Assembly (NCBI GenBank): GCA_001683735.1
Contig: LUGG01000002.1
Span: 930,001-994,000 of the forward strand
Reading direction: 5' to 3'
DNA: 64,000 nucleotides
Origin: Grifola frondosa
Lineage: Eukaryota; Basidiomycota; Agaricomycetes; Polyporales; Grifolaceae
The translations under genes and the position numbers were made by a program. The notes beneath the pieces are model-generated. The model made no database searches, was not told the origin of the DNA, and was given only the letters and a program-made list of their open reading frames with translations. Positions 1 through 11,822 of this stretch are shown one piece after another. Position 1 is the first letter of the stretch, and each line of letters opens with the position of its first letter.

Positions 1-510
1 GGGACGGCAGCCTGAAGTAAAATAGGAGCTAAGCCAGCAACCATCCCGACGTTCTGCGCCTGCGTGGCGTTGGGCAGTGGAGGGGGTGTGGGTGTGCACG
101 CATTGATTGCGCGCACCCCGCATACTGGGGGATCGTGGACTAGGCCTTCCATTTCACAGGCACGGTATGGTCGCACATCGCGCATACTCTTTTTGAAGCA
201 GGATGAAATGTGGGCTCCTTCGTTGGATTGAGGAGCCGACAGGCATGCATGCGGACGTTGTAGCTTGATAGCATTCCCTCCATACGTACTTTGACTTGCA
301 CCACCGCGCAAAGAATATGATACTAGTCCGAAGGGACCACATTCATACTGGATGTATATTCATCCCGCCTCCTACGATGACACCGGGGGACCCGGAGCGA
401 GTGCCGGTGGAAAAATCGTCACGCCCGCAGCATAACTCCCGACTGGGCCAACTGGTCAAGCGCGAAACATACCCCCCCCTTACCACATACCCCCTACCGA
501 CGACGAGGCC
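1..510. other. No gene recognised
   Basis: This stretch lies upstream of the KDZ transposase relic. Only short overlapping open frames are present and none resembles a known family. A C-rich run precedes the first credible start codon at 511. It may be the 5' part of the KDZ element, but I could not identify a terminal inverted repeat. Confidence 0.5.
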
Positions 511-3500
511 ATGAGTCGCTCCCATGGGAGCGCACGTTTCACGCTGAATGCTGGTTTTCGAGCGAAAGTACCCGTCTCAGCCAGTGGCGCACTAGACTCA
601 ACATGGGATGCATTTGCCAGCATGAAAAAATGCCCAGCGGGGAGCGTGGGCGCGGGCTCATCAAATGCAGGATCCACAGGTGCGAAACCCTTGAGCGGGC
701 CAGAGGAGAAGAACGTTCGCACGAACGCTGACAAGAAACCTCGAGTGAATAACACGATCGTAAGCACGCGTTTTTTGGATGTTCCCACAAGTATGCAAAT
801 TCAGGCTGATGCTCTGTGTCAGCCTCCATCTGTGCGGATGTCCCAGTTCCTGGACGAATGGGCCCCTCAAGCCCTGTCATCGTGGATTTCTCGGGAAGCC
901 CCACCGGGCACACTCAAGTGCGGGCGCTGTCCATCGAGCACTGCGACGATGGCCCCCCAAGTCAACCTACATCGATGCGCGGATTGTTACACTGGCGGCT
1001 TGCTATGCGGCCAGTGCATAACAGATTGTCATCGATGCAATCCGTTTCACCGTGTGGAGAAGTGGAATTTTGACGACCTTTTCTGGCAACAGGTATCACT
1101 GGGTGATCTGGGCTTGGTGTTGAATTTGGGACATGCGGGCGACCCGTGCCCGATCGCCACCTCTACTCGCTCCATGACCATCGTGCACGAACATGGCATT
1201 CACACGTTCAATGTCCGCTTTTGCGCATGCCCCGTCGTCACCGAGGAGCCCTTACAGCTGATTCAATATGGTCTTTGGCCCGGCTCATGGAGTTGTCCGC
1301 GCACAGTGTTCACGATCAACACCTTGCGGAACTTCCACCTGTTGTCCTTACAAGCCCAGATGAGCGCGCATGACTACTATACATACCTGCGGCGATCAAC
1401 AGACAATGTATGTGCTGATGAAGTGACGGTACGTCATCGGATGTACGGGAGGTCCATTCTCTCACTGACGAAGCTGGATAGGATCGATACCGAGAATTTC
1501 TGACAGCGACTCGTGAATTCATATTTGTGCGGGCGGCCAAGCGAGCGGGTGTTGAACCGACTCGCAACCTGGAACCCGGCTCGCTCGCGGTCTTATGTCT
1601 GGCGTGTCCTCAACCTGGGATCAATATGGATCCGCACTGGAAGGAACCCGACCCATTTACAGTACGCACATCCCTTTGGTCCTTTAATGATTGCTGAGCC
1701 TGGTCAACAGATACCTCGACGCTCTCTTCCACACAGTCGACGGCAATTTCCATCAAAATCAAAAGATGAAGCCGACTGATCCAAACGATTTCCGCTGACT
1801 TTGGGTGCTGGTTATTTTGCCAATGAAGATGACTTTGAGCGATTTCAGAAGCATCTGGGACCGCTAGAGCCTGAGGCATGGTATCTCATGATTAACATGC
1901 ACTATCATACTAATGTACTGCCTGTCCCAGCCGAGTACGTGCCACAAGTTTGGTGCGATGGGATACGGCGGGTATTGGGCGAAGGTATCAGGCACGGTGG
2001 GACTCTCTTGCGGAAGACATATGTTCGTGTTTCCCTGCGGTGGCGTCGATCTCCAGAAGGGGGAGAGGTATGTACACATGTCGAATCGGGGTGTGATCTG
2101 ACGCAGGGTCCCAGATTCGCCAACGTGGACTTTGCAATCCTATCTGGGCTACAGCGGTATATGGGACTTTGGCGCCACGTATCGGGATATGACATCAATT
2201 GTCAATACCGTATCAACCTCGAAGCACGCCTGCGGTGGATGCGGGAACATGTGACGGACCTAACCACAATTAGGATCAAGTACTTTCCTTGGACAATCGC
2301 GGCCGTGGGCAAATTCCATCTTCCAGCGCATCGACCGGAATGTCGTTACAAGTTTTCATATCATTGGCTGCCGGGAGTGGGGGTGACGTACGGCGAGGCA
2401 CCCGAGCGAATTTGGGCATCTTTGAATGCACTAGGCAGTCGCACGCGAGAGATGTCGTCAGGGCATCACCACGATGTCATTAATGACTATCATTCCGACA
2501 TGAATGTGAGAAGGGTGCATAGTATGGGTGCGTGCATGTCTTGCATATGCCGCAGTCTCTAACCAATGATGAATTGTAGCCAATGGGTTAAGCAAGAAGC
2601 ATACAGCCGCTGTGGGCCACTTGCGTACGGCAGAAGTGCATTTGGCTGACATTGAAGGCAAAATTCCGTCCCTGAAGCTAGCGGAATGGCGCGCTGAGGA
2701 GTCAGCATGGAAGAAGAAAGTAGTCAATATGAAGGAGCATAAAAACTTGCCCAACCCATACGAACCACGCAAAGAGAGCGGTACGTTGCACTTTGTTGGA
2801 TAGAACCCGATGCTAAGTTGTCCCAGCGCTATCTGCCAAGGACATCACTGCACATCTCGACCAATCCCCGGATGCCAGTGGAAGCAACAGTGCGGGCCTG
2901 ATGGGAGTGATTGAAAAAGGCATTGAGTTGCAAAGCTTGAAGTATGTGGGGCATCATCCGCCGTGGTCGTTGTTGGGCTAACGGATATAGTAGACATTCA
3001 CTACTGACGGATCTGACCGGGGACGACGTGACTGACGGTGACCCTGATGTGAAGAAAAGCGGTCGAAACTGTTGGCTGGAGTCGAAGCGTGGAGGCCGAT
3101 GCATGCACGATATATTGTGCCTCTAGTGGACGAAGCCGCACTGCAGCTGGAGCAAACAGGGATGGGGAGCAAGTTGATGGAAGTCCCTCGCGCGTGGCGG
3201 ATGAAGGCGAAGGCATGTCGGATGAGGACGATAGCGACAGCGATGACGAGGGCGACGACGGCCCTCGTGCAGATATAGCGACGGCCACGACTTCCGGAGG
3301 GTCAACGCCAAGTGCGCCCAAGCGCAAGTCGACTCGGCAAGGAGGTCGGTCGCGGACGAAGAAGGGGGCAGGATGGAGCGAAGTCAACAATATCACAATC
3401 GACCTTCCATCGACATACCCTGGCATATTACTTGCGCAGCCCTCGTTGCGAGCTGCGACGGCGTTGGAGATGAAGTTCCGCCAGCAGGAAGCCGACGCCG

Positions 3501-4230
3501 CACTGGACGACACACGCACCCACCTGATCACGGTGTTTTCGTTCAAACACCAGCGGTGCCATGTGTCGGGGCAGATCCAGAACACCAGGGCCATTCAAGA
3601 GATAAGGAGGAAGCAACAAGCGGTCGGCCGTGCCGCAGACACCTATCGTCGTGCGCGTCACGCGATGATTGCGCTGGGGATGCCAGAGGATGACGTTGGC
3701 ACCGTGCACTGAAACGCACAGATGTTGTGCCCTTTGTGATGTACACGGAGGAGCAGCAGCTTGGGGATAGCCGCAAGGTGCCGTCTTGGATATGGGGAGA
3801 TTTCTCATTTGTGGAGAATCAATCGGAGGGAGCAATATAAGAATTTTCTGGCTGATGGTGAGTATGCAGCCTTTCTGTCGCAGTCCGCTTGATGTGATCC
3901 CTTTCTTTCCAGCGATGCGGGCGCACTGGTTCTGACGGAGCACTTTGAAGTCTCGGTGGGAGGAAGAAATTCTTCTCGTGGAAGAGGAAATGAGGCGAAC
4001 GGTGCGGTGGTTTGGATGATGGCAAAGGCATTGGAAGGGGGAAGCTGCCGCAAGGGTGAAATCGGGCGTGCAGGCAGAGGCGGTGTACGCGCGAAAGTGA
4101 GTATGCTTTGCTTCAACCGTGGAAGATGCGTTGACGATTAGAGCGGGAACCTCAGGCAAGCCGCGCGCTATGGAAGGTTGCTGAGCCGGAGCATGGCGGC
4201 TTTCAAAGGCACGGTCAAGTTGGTATGTCC
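511..4230 (+). pseudogene. Decayed KDZ (CxC2-type) transposase
   Basis: This is a relic of a Kyakuja-Dileera-Zisupton DNA transposase. From 511 to about 1430 one frame carries the CxC2 cysteine cluster (CGRC, CADC, CGQC, CHRC spacing) followed by the family-typical FHLLSLQAQMSAHDYYTYLR stretch. About 1500-1800 contains CLACPQPGIN and a TVDGNF segment; about 1900-2500 contains GGYWAKVSG, CGRHMFVFP, SGYDINCQY and a late GKFHLPAH block of the RNase H-like catalytic region. Coiled, charged C-terminal pieces continue to about 4230. The blocks lie in the family order but in different frames, with stops (for example a TGA near 1797) and several places where simple introns cannot restore the frame. 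Some breaks could be introns or sequence errors, but the number suggests a dead copy. Termini and target duplication were not found. Confidence 0.8.
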
Positions 4231-4397
4231 TTGTTCCATGTGTTTCGTAGTTTGGTTCTGAGCGGTCTCTAGGAGGACGCGTTGTTGCCGTCAAACACGG
4301 GGGACATGAAGTGGATTAGTGTACAAGATGTAGATTTCAAGTTATGTAGTGCTGGCTGGGTCCACGGATACATCGCAGGCGCAAGGATACATGTCCT

Positions 4398-4435
4398 CGC
4401 ACGAGGATACATCCTCATATATGTATCCTCGTGCG
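4398..4435. repeat. Perfect 15-bp hairpin
   Basis: Arms 4398-4412 (CGCACGAGGATACAT) and 4421-4435 (its exact reverse complement) are separated by 8 nt. The arm contains the GGATACAT motif that fills the surrounding repeat block. Confidence 0.85.
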
Positions 4436-4496
4436 AAGCAAGTTGTTGCGCATTATGATAGAACACCATTATAACTTGCATTTGATGAACAAATAT

Positions 4497-4580
4497 TACA
4501 ATGTTGTTCAACGGTAGCTAAGTCTCACAACCTGGATACATGGGTTTCGCGTGCATTGGTTCGATTCCTGCCTGCGCACG
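4497..4580 (+). other. tRNA-like sequence with T5 terminator
   Basis: A near-consensus RNA polymerase III B box, GGTTCGATTCC, lies at 4558-4568. An A-box-like TAGCTAAGTCTC lies about 40 nt upstream, and TTTTT follows at 4581-4585. The acceptor stem does not pair convincingly, so it is unlikely to be a working tRNA gene. It reads as a tRNA-derived module of a repeat element. Confidence 0.45.
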
Positions 4581-4877
4581 TTTTTCCTTGGGCCCATTAT
4601 TAGCGTGGATGACATGTATCTGTTGCTGTGACGGGATGTATCCATTGTGGAGGAGGGATGTTATCCGTAAGCACTAGGCCTTTATTAGCATGTATGACAT
4701 GTATCTCTTGCTGTGATGGGGATGTATCCGTTGTGGAGGAGGGATGTATCCCTAAGCACAGGGATGTATCCCTTCAACAGCAATATTACATTGGTTTGAC
4801 GGTGTAGTATTACATGTCAAGGATGTATCCGTGGAAGGTCTATTAGTACTCGGTATGTATCGGGGGAACTGAATCTC

Positions 4878-5285
4878 TACCGGTTAGAATTATTTTGCGC
4901 AATTGCTCTATTTCTGTGAAGAGAGCCATGCAGTCGGTATCCTGACCATTCAATTGCTCACTCATACCTTCTGAAAGTGTTTCTCCGCTACGAAGCCGCA
5001 TGTACTTGTTACTGGGTTCAAACGGAAGGTTAAAGTCTCACTAAACAAGAACACGCGTTCAAGCGCGACCACGTGACTCATAAATTCCGGCTCCTTTGTG
5101 TTTCCCCCATGCTCACTGCCAATTCAAATTTCGAGCTTCATAGCTGTGAGAATCACGCTATCCGTACATCTCTCCGAGTTATGTGCGCAGCCAAAGACAT
5201 CGTCGACGTTGCGATCAGTCGCGATGTGGATGCGAATGTGCACGTGGCACAACGATCGAAGTAGTGGCGCCGTTACGAACTCTCC
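4878..5285 (+). repeat. Dispersed 0.4-kb repeat, copy 1
   Basis: This sequence recurs in inverted orientation at about 41283-41691. Both copies run from CCGGTTAGAATTATT to GGCGCCGTTACGAAC, then the flanks diverge abruptly. They keep a parallel reading frame of about 60 codons (starting MTHKFRLLCVSPM at 5073 here), but the frame is short and unrecognised, so its conservation may only reflect a recent common origin. Clear terminal inverted repeats or a target duplication were not seen. Confidence 0.8.
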
Positions 5286-5650
5286 TTATCCTGGGGCTGT
5301 GGTGAAAGTACGTCCAGCCAAATAGTGGGTCACGATATGGTGGCGGTTTGTTGCACAAAATTCAAGATCAAGCAAGCTCGAGTGTGTATGGGCTGTTGGT
5401 GGAAGAGACTCGCGGACCGAAAGTATTATTACTCTGTCTTCTACCGAGGTCATGCCCTACGCGACTCACTCCACATGCAGCTTCGCCTATGCCCTTGGTC
5501 GGGTCATCACGTAGGGCCAGCGATTCTGATGGACCATGTGACGCAATCCTCGTATCTTGTATCCGACTCGGGACAGCCTCGGGTGGACATTGCAGCTATA
5601 CAATGAACTTGGGGGTTCCTTCAAAGCCATCCACGTGTACTCCTGTCTCG

Positions 5651-5659
5651 CATAAATAC
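5651..5659 (+). promoter_or_regulatory. TATA-like box of the lactonase gene
   Basis: CATAAATAC lies about 45 nt upstream of the ATG at 5701, in an otherwise coding-poor stretch (5286-5700). Confidence 0.4.
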
Positions 5660-5700
5660 CCACAGCGGCCGCACTAATCTATTCTGCACTGCACTCCGCC

Positions 5701-6970
5701 ATGGTAAATTTCACAATTCTGGCAGGTGGTTACACCTCCTTCGTCGCGTCGTATCTCTTCAATTCAGATACGAGCGCGCTCACACTCCTCAACCAGTCAC
5801 CCACTGGTGCGAACCCGTCGTGGATATCGCTGCATCCAACAAACAAGAGTATACTTTAGTGAGTTTCTGTCATGCTGACTGTTCATGGAGTCGCGTTCTG
5901 ATTGTCCAGCGTATAGTGCAGTCAATGAGGATACACCTGGCGCATTACAGTCATTCACCATTGGGCATGAAGGCGCACTCACTGGGCCCATAGGCCAAAT
6001 CAGCTCCGACGGAAACAGCCCCGCTTTTACTACACCACTTTGACTGGCCAAGTGGCTATCATGAATGTGAGTCTCTTATGTCCAGGTAGCGTTTTCCTAG
6101 TCACTGAGTCTACCGCAGTACGACTCAGGAAATGGTCTGATTGTGCCCACCGGGGAAGATCCTCTTGAATTCTCCACATCGTTCACGCCCATCACGTTCC
6201 CTGCTCCAGTTTCCCACCCCACATGGTACTCGAGCAGGGTTTCGAAGTCTTCGTGCCAGACTTGGTAATTCCTCCACCAGTCGCTTCGTTCCGTTCTTCT
6301 GACATGCTTGTGAACGTATCCAGGGAGCAGATAGGATCTGGCGCCTCGTCGAGGACGGTGCTCCAGGAACCTGGAGGATTCAGGGCCAGATCAACCAGCC
6401 GTTAGGCAGCGGACCGAGACACATCGCCACACGAGGTCCGTACAGTCCCATGGACTATTACTGTCATCACATCAAACTTTAGCCGTCCACAGGGAACATG
6501 CTTTACACTCTCCACGAGCTTGCCAGTACCCTCACGCAGCAGCTGATCCCGCCTGCACCAAACGGCACTACGCCGCTCATCGCCAACTTCTCTATCCTCC
6601 CGCCAGGCCTGCCCGAGGGCGCAGCAATGGCGGCAGCCGAGATCCTGGTCGCAGAGGCCTCATTGGACTTCCCTGCACCGTACATCTACGTGTCGAACCG
6701 TAACACTGGGGTGCAGGATCCACGTGGAGACGCGATCGTCACTTCCAAGTCGAGCCCGAACTCAAGCTGCTCAAGTACGTGTACACTGGACTCGACCAGA
6801 TCCGTGGGATGCAGCTCGGTGGCCCGCAGAAGGAGTTCTTGATCGCATCGGGAGTGGCGGGCGACGCCGGAGTTATCATGTTACGCAGGACTGAAGGTGG
6901 CGCGGATCTGGAGTTGCTGACGGGGAACTTGGATGTGCCCACACGCACAAGTTTCGTTTGGTTGGATTGA
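5701..6970 (+). CDS. Lactonase-type seven-bladed beta-propeller protein
   Basis: The spliced product resembles the fungal 6-phosphogluconolactonase-like or carboxy-cis,cis-muconate cyclase-like lactonases (Lactonase family, PF10282). These are beta-propellers that open lactone rings, usually in the cytosol. Visible landmarks in order are MVNFTILAGGYTSFVASYLF at the N-terminus, the SSDGNSPAF and GQVAIMNYDSGNGL blade motifs, SGPRHIATR, GNMLYTLHELASTLTQQ, a PYIYVSNRN blade and the terminal GVIMLRRTEGG. At least four short introns interrupt it; the first has donor GTGAGT near 5859. A TATA-like box lies 45 nt upstream of the start. Near 6030-6043 the frame breaks once: SPAFTTP continues one base out of frame as TLTGQVAIMN. 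A missing base in the sequence is likelier than true inactivation, because both sides are well conserved. Substrate unknown. Confidence 0.75.
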
Positions 6971-7343
6971 GGGATTCCCGAGTACGCGCACAAATAACTT
7001 CTGTCACCAACCCGAAGTTGCTCCTTGCCGATCCTCGTATTAACTAGAAATACGTGTACGTGTCATGGAGCATGGATAAATGAAGGTGATAAAATGGATA
7101 CGGACTAAACCCTGAGTATCTCCGGTCTTCGTAGAAGACGTGGAGGAACTAGCAAATGAGTCTACAAGTCACTTTACCTGAACGAAAGCATAAGGGTAGC
7201 GCGTGTGTCTTGATCAAGAGATGATGCCAGATATCCCCGAAATAAAAAACCTTACTAGAAGTTAGGTAGCTGAGAGAAACATCTTACATACACTTATAAT
7301 AAGCTGATCATACTTCCTACAGTGCTCAGACGCCGACTATTAT
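6971..7343. other. Convergent 3' intergenic region
   Basis: This lies between the ends of the lactonase gene (+) and the lysophospholipase gene (-). It is AT-richer than the flanks and contains no credible coding frame. It presumably holds both 3' untranslated regions. Confidence 0.5.
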
Positions 7344-9470
7344 TCAGCTCCAACAATACTTCGCTAAACATTTCGTACACACCCCACTCCTCTCCTCTCC
7401 GACTTTGCTCCTCGCCCGATCAACAACTGCACAAGCCAGACACGCTGGCCACTCCGGGTCCTTCTCCAAAGCCGTCTGGCAGTTTGCGCTTGGGAGTGCA
7501 GGTTCTGCCGGAATGCCCTGTGTGGCGATGTCGAATGTCTGTGCCAGCATCGCATTCATCTGATCGACTGGAATTGACGACTGTGTCGTCGAGATGTTCG
7601 TGACGGGATGCTGGCCGAGGGCGCAGCACCGTTCGCAAGGTAAATGAGAAGAGGTGCAGAGAGATCAGTGTTGCAACCAAAGAACGTAGGGTATTTGGTG
7701 AGATTCTGGGAGAGGAATGTGGAGGGGGAAGTAGGAACGGGTGGGAAGGAGTAGTATGTTTGGAACATCGACACGCGCTGCTGAGTTGCCTGCATGAATG
7801 CATTTCAGACATTACGAGCAACTGTCAGGACCGCGAAAAATCACATACAATTAGAGAGGTGCCATCGGCGAAATTGTTGCTTATATCCGTCTGGTTAGCC
7901 TGGCAGAGTATAATCAACATATTTAGTGTATCTTCACAAAGTGAACGTACTGCGTCGATGACCAGTATGACGTCAATTCCGCGCGCCTTCACAAGGAGTG
8001 GTTGGAGGGGCACCATCTCGCCATTCAAACTGCCATCCCCGAGATTCAGGAGTGGCTCGACAGCGTCGATGAATGTACCATGCGCAACCCCAAAGAAGGG
8101 GTTCGGAATCAGCGCGGTGGGAACGGCTTGGTTGGGGTTTGGCGGTGGGTCTGGGTCGGAGGATCCTATAGCTAATGCTGAGATGGTAAACTGCAAATTG
8201 TATGTAAGATGTCTATCCACTCACGACCTTGTGTCTCGATAGTCTGTCCCGCCACGGCCCCTTGAGACGAGGACGCAGACTCAATAAACGACATTTGGTC
8301 AAAATTAGTTACGCAAATGCTATTGTTAGGAGATCCCAGATATTTCATCGGAGTAAAGGCGGACAACATCGGGTCAAATGAACCCATCTCGACTGAGGCG
8401 ATAACATCAGTTCTGAAATGAAGTGAAGTTTTAGCCATGCTCACAAACATTGAATTCGTAGACGGGGTTAGATAATGGCACAACGACATCTGTGAAGTTG
8501 AGCATCGCCGAGGTATTCACGTCGACGGACAACGAGTCCGCAACAAGTATAGGAAACGGCTGCATGTGTGCTCGAAATGACGATCTATAAACAAAACACA
8601 GGTCAGCAAGCACACCGACCACGAACACACGCTATTTCAATAACAAATTCCTCACGTATCCGCCACAGAAGAGAACGTGACCCCTGCACCATGCGTCAAG
8701 TCCAGATCTAAAATATTCGTCACGTTTGTGCCGTTGACAAAGTGCCTCGAATACAGCCTCGCCAGGGAATCCGAAAGCGTCACTGGGAACCCCAGAGCGT
8801 ACTTCCCCATCCCTTCGTCCACCGCAGCCTGCTCATACGCCAGCGTTACGCTGGCGTTCGTAGATACTTCTACAATGTCGATCTCAGCCAGCCAGCCGCC
8901 GAACCCATTCGGGCCCACGTCCGAGGCGCCGAAGACGAGGTCCGGGATGGTGGGGAAGTTAGCTTGGGCGAGCGAGCCCACGAGCCACGAGCCGCCAGAC
9001 AGTCCAGACAAATACGATGCGCCCTGCAGAAGCCCGCCTGTCCCAGCCGCAGCAGACGAAGAGTTGCGCCCGTCCAGCGCGTGCAGCACCCCCGCACCGA
9101 AGACCGCGGCTCTGTACCCTCCGCCACTCACGGCTATGCCGAGATTCGGGAACGCGTCCGCGCCTTGATACCCGGTAAGGATGTCGTGCACGTATGAGGG
9201 TAGTTGTGCATCGGTGGCATGCACGACGTTGTCGAGATACGCGGAGAAGGCGGCGGGGAGGACGTCGCGTCGTCGGGTGGAAATATAGGTGGACTCGTCG
9301 GCGCTGAGGGACTGACTCTGATTGCCGGCGAGTCGGACAAGCTCTACACCAGGAGGGCAAGGTGCAAGGACGGGGGTATATGCAATTGCTGCAGCAGACT
9401 GCGACATTACTGGAACAAAACTCCAGCATAGGAGGATGGAGAAATATACGAGAGAACGATCAAAGCCCAT
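7344..9470 (-). CDS. Secreted lysophospholipase (phospholipase B)
   Basis: This is a fungal phospholipase B or lysophospholipase, which removes acyl chains from (lyso)phospholipids outside the cell or at its surface. Exon 1 (9470-8656) starts with a hydrophobic signal peptide (residues 1-23). It carries the oxyanion-hole motif SGGGYRA at about residue 115 and the nucleophile motif GLSGGSW at about 156, with Ser158. A later exon holds LGDGSLNGEMVPLQPLL, matching the region of the catalytic Asp. The C-terminus has the family-typical PEWPACLACAVVDR. Several N-glycosylation sequons are present (NGTNVT, NSS). Introns are short, for example after VADT. A TATA sequence (GGGATATATAAC on the minus strand) lies about 50 nt upstream of the ATG. 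One frame break near 7617-7622 inside a C run separates IYLANGAAP from GQHPVTNIS and looks like a missing base. No GPI signal is obvious. Confidence 0.88.
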
Positions 9471-10650
9471 GCTGGTTGAGCACGCCTGATCATGAGCGAA
9501 TTGGGTGGTGATACGAAGTTATATATCCCTCCACCTCGGAAGCCATGTAGAGATGTAAGGACCACATTGACACCGCAAAGACGCCATGTCCGTATCTGCA
9601 TTTACAGAGACCTGACTATGTAAACTGCCACACGTGCATTCTAGATAGTATTACATACCATTAATGGACCGTCGGGTCTGCGATGATGGCTCGGATGTGA
9701 CGTCGGAAATTGTGGTGCAGAACGAGAAGAAATTTCCGAGCAGCATCCGTTCACAGAACCTAGCGGCAAAGAGCATGGTAATATGATGAGCATCAGCATA
9801 TGGGTCGTAAACTCAGAAGTAATACTTCACCTTCTCCGGCATCTTCAGGCCTGAGCACAAGTGGTTCGAGGTACCTGTTCAAGAACCGTTCCATAATGCC
9901 CATGCTCCGAGATGCGGTATCTTCACCTCGCTTAACGCTGAACAATGAGATACCGAATCTTAGAAGACCATCCGTGGCGTTGCGGAGACATGCACTGTGA
10001 ACAGAAATTCCTGTGCCTGATATGTGCCGGCAATGTTTTGGGCATCAGCAATCACATAATCGGGCGGTATGCGTTCTGGCGTACCTATTTGAAGTCTGCT
10101 GAGCCCACGATAAGGACTTGGACAATCGAAACATTGAGCTGTTCAACCCCGGGCGTTCGACAGTATCTCGTGATGGGGCGTATTTGAACTCAAGGTACTT
10201 ACTCTATCCTTATGAGGGCCAGGAGTGCGAGACAAAATTCGAGCGGGGCCGCAAGGCCCATTGGTCGCAGCGCGCCATTCTGATAGCACGAATGGACGCT
10301 CGCCGTTTTAACTGCCACTGTTTGAATTATTCAGGAACGAGCAAAATCGAAAGCGAACCTTATGATCAGTGGTATGTGACGTGAGGCGATACGGCAAAGG
10401 CTACGTACTTTGATAAAGTAGAATAGTATATGACGCGACTCTGAAAGAAAACCACCCGCGTCTACACCGAGTCACGTCCCAGACGGTAGAATATCGTATC
10501 ACTGGCAGCCATAGACCAAGCATACGTCGGATATCGTATACTAGGCTCGCTGACGAGCCTCTAGTATCAGGAAGAAGAAGTCCATCTGAATTTTGAAATA
10601 GTGATCTGACGAAGTCTTTCTCTGCGAACACGATCCTACACGATCGCAAG
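9471..10650. other. No gene recognised
   Basis: Beyond the lysophospholipase promoter there are only short frames. One on the plus strand around 9945-10380 is cysteine-bearing (WRCGDMHC, CLICAG) and another contains YEGQECETKFERG. Neither matches a family I know. They may be remnants of an old gene or transposon. Confidence 0.4.
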
Positions 10651-10787
10651 GCTCGTTCGCCAGCCATTAATATACTTATGTGGTGCCCTTAGCATTGCGG
10701 AAGACAGTCGTTCCCGGAGACGGCATGCATGTACGAACCGGATTCGAGCACGCGTCCGCGCGCGATACCTTCGCCCAAACTGCTTGC
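10651..10787 (+). repeat. Direct repeat R1, unit 1
   Basis: This sequence of about 137 bp is repeated 0.3 kb downstream (10963-11105). Shared landmarks are CATTAATATACTTATGTGG, TAGCATTGCGGAAGACAGTC, ACGAACCGGATTCGAGCA and CTTCGCCCAA. The spacer carries four AAGTGAG motifs. No coding function is evident. Confidence 0.85.
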
Positions 10788-10962
10788 CGGGTACGACTAC
10801 CCATAGAGCTCGGCTTCCACGAGTGAGCGACGGTTGACATTTTCACTTTTTGCATTCAGTTCTTCGCAAGTGAGATCAAATGAGCCCAAGTGAGCCTACC
10901 GTGCGTGCAGTGGCGGCATTGCGGCAAGTGAGAAAAGTGAGCGCTAAAGGTTACTTTGTACA

Positions 10963-11105
10963 GGCTCGCTCGCGCCAGCCACTGGCATTAATATACTTAT
11001 GTGGTGCCCTTAGCATTGCGGAAGACAGTCATTCCCCGACACGGCACGCATCTACGAACCGGATTCGAGCAAGCGTCCGCGCGACACCTTCGCCCAAGCT
11101 GCTTG
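10963..11105 (+). repeat. Direct repeat R1, unit 2
   Basis: This is the second unit of the pair starting at 10651. Scattered substitutions and small indels separate the two copies, so the duplication is not fresh. Confidence 0.85.
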
Positions 11106-11822
11106 TCACGAGAGAAGACGCCACGAAGACTCGTAGTAGAATGGAACGCCACCTGGACTCGAAACTGTCATCCGGGTAATGTCGGTGAAATTTTCGATGC
11201 ATAGGTGCCGCGTTCGAAGTCGCCAAACTTAGGACTCCGCGAGCCGCGACCAAAAAAAACAAAACAAAACAGAACACACAAGTAAGTATATGCGCGGGTA
11301 TCAACGACTGTATTTTCTTGTTCACTACTCCGTGCACTATTTACGGTGGTATACGCTACGTAACAACAAGTCTACAAAATTATGTACCATACTTTGTATA
11401 TCGATCGTCCGATGCCCAAAACAGAGCAAAGAGAAAAAGAGAAAAGAGCAGCACGAATGAAAAGGTAAGGGATGCAAACGATGCAGCCGGCAGGCAGGCG
11501 ACAAAGTGGTATCAGAGTGTATACCATATATGCAATGCGACGTATTTGAATGCAGATGAAGATAGATAGATCGTCAAAAGTCCCAACATGCAAAACACAA
11601 ACGAGAAACGGAGGAAAAAACCGAAAACCGAAAACCGAGCGAACGATAGCAGCATGCAAAACAATAGATAGCCCCCTCACACGGCCGTCATCCGCCGCCC
11701 CCGGCGAGCTTCTCCGGCCTATCGCGACCTCCGGCTCATACGCCACCCTCGAGCTCCGCGCCGCATCCTTGCGCGAGCTGAGGGAGACACTAGCAGGGGC
11801 AACCACCGAAACGCCTAGATCC
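11106..11822. other. 3' flank of the F-box gene, A-rich
   Basis: This is purine- and A-rich plus-strand sequence (AAAAAACAAAACAAAAC near 11254; AAAAGAGAAAAGAGCAGC near 11435). It probably includes the 3' untranslated region of the minus-strand F-box gene. No credible gene of its own. Confidence 0.4.

Larger units (their letters stand above)
4300..4877. repeat. ATGTATCC-motif repeat block
   Basis: The octamer ATGTATCC or its complement GGATACAT recurs about ten times here, mixed with near variants. Two imperfect direct repeats of about 80 bp (from 4597 and from 4682) start with TTATTAGC and share GACATGTATCT and TTGTGGAGGAGGGATG. The block also contains a perfect hairpin (4398-4435) and a tRNA-like unit (about 4497-4580). 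No protein-coding frame is credible. The layout resembles the subterminal parts of the inverted-repeat element at 59330-61674, which uses GATGCATCC or GATACATCC motifs next to tRNA-like units, so this may be a decayed relative. Confidence 0.6.
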
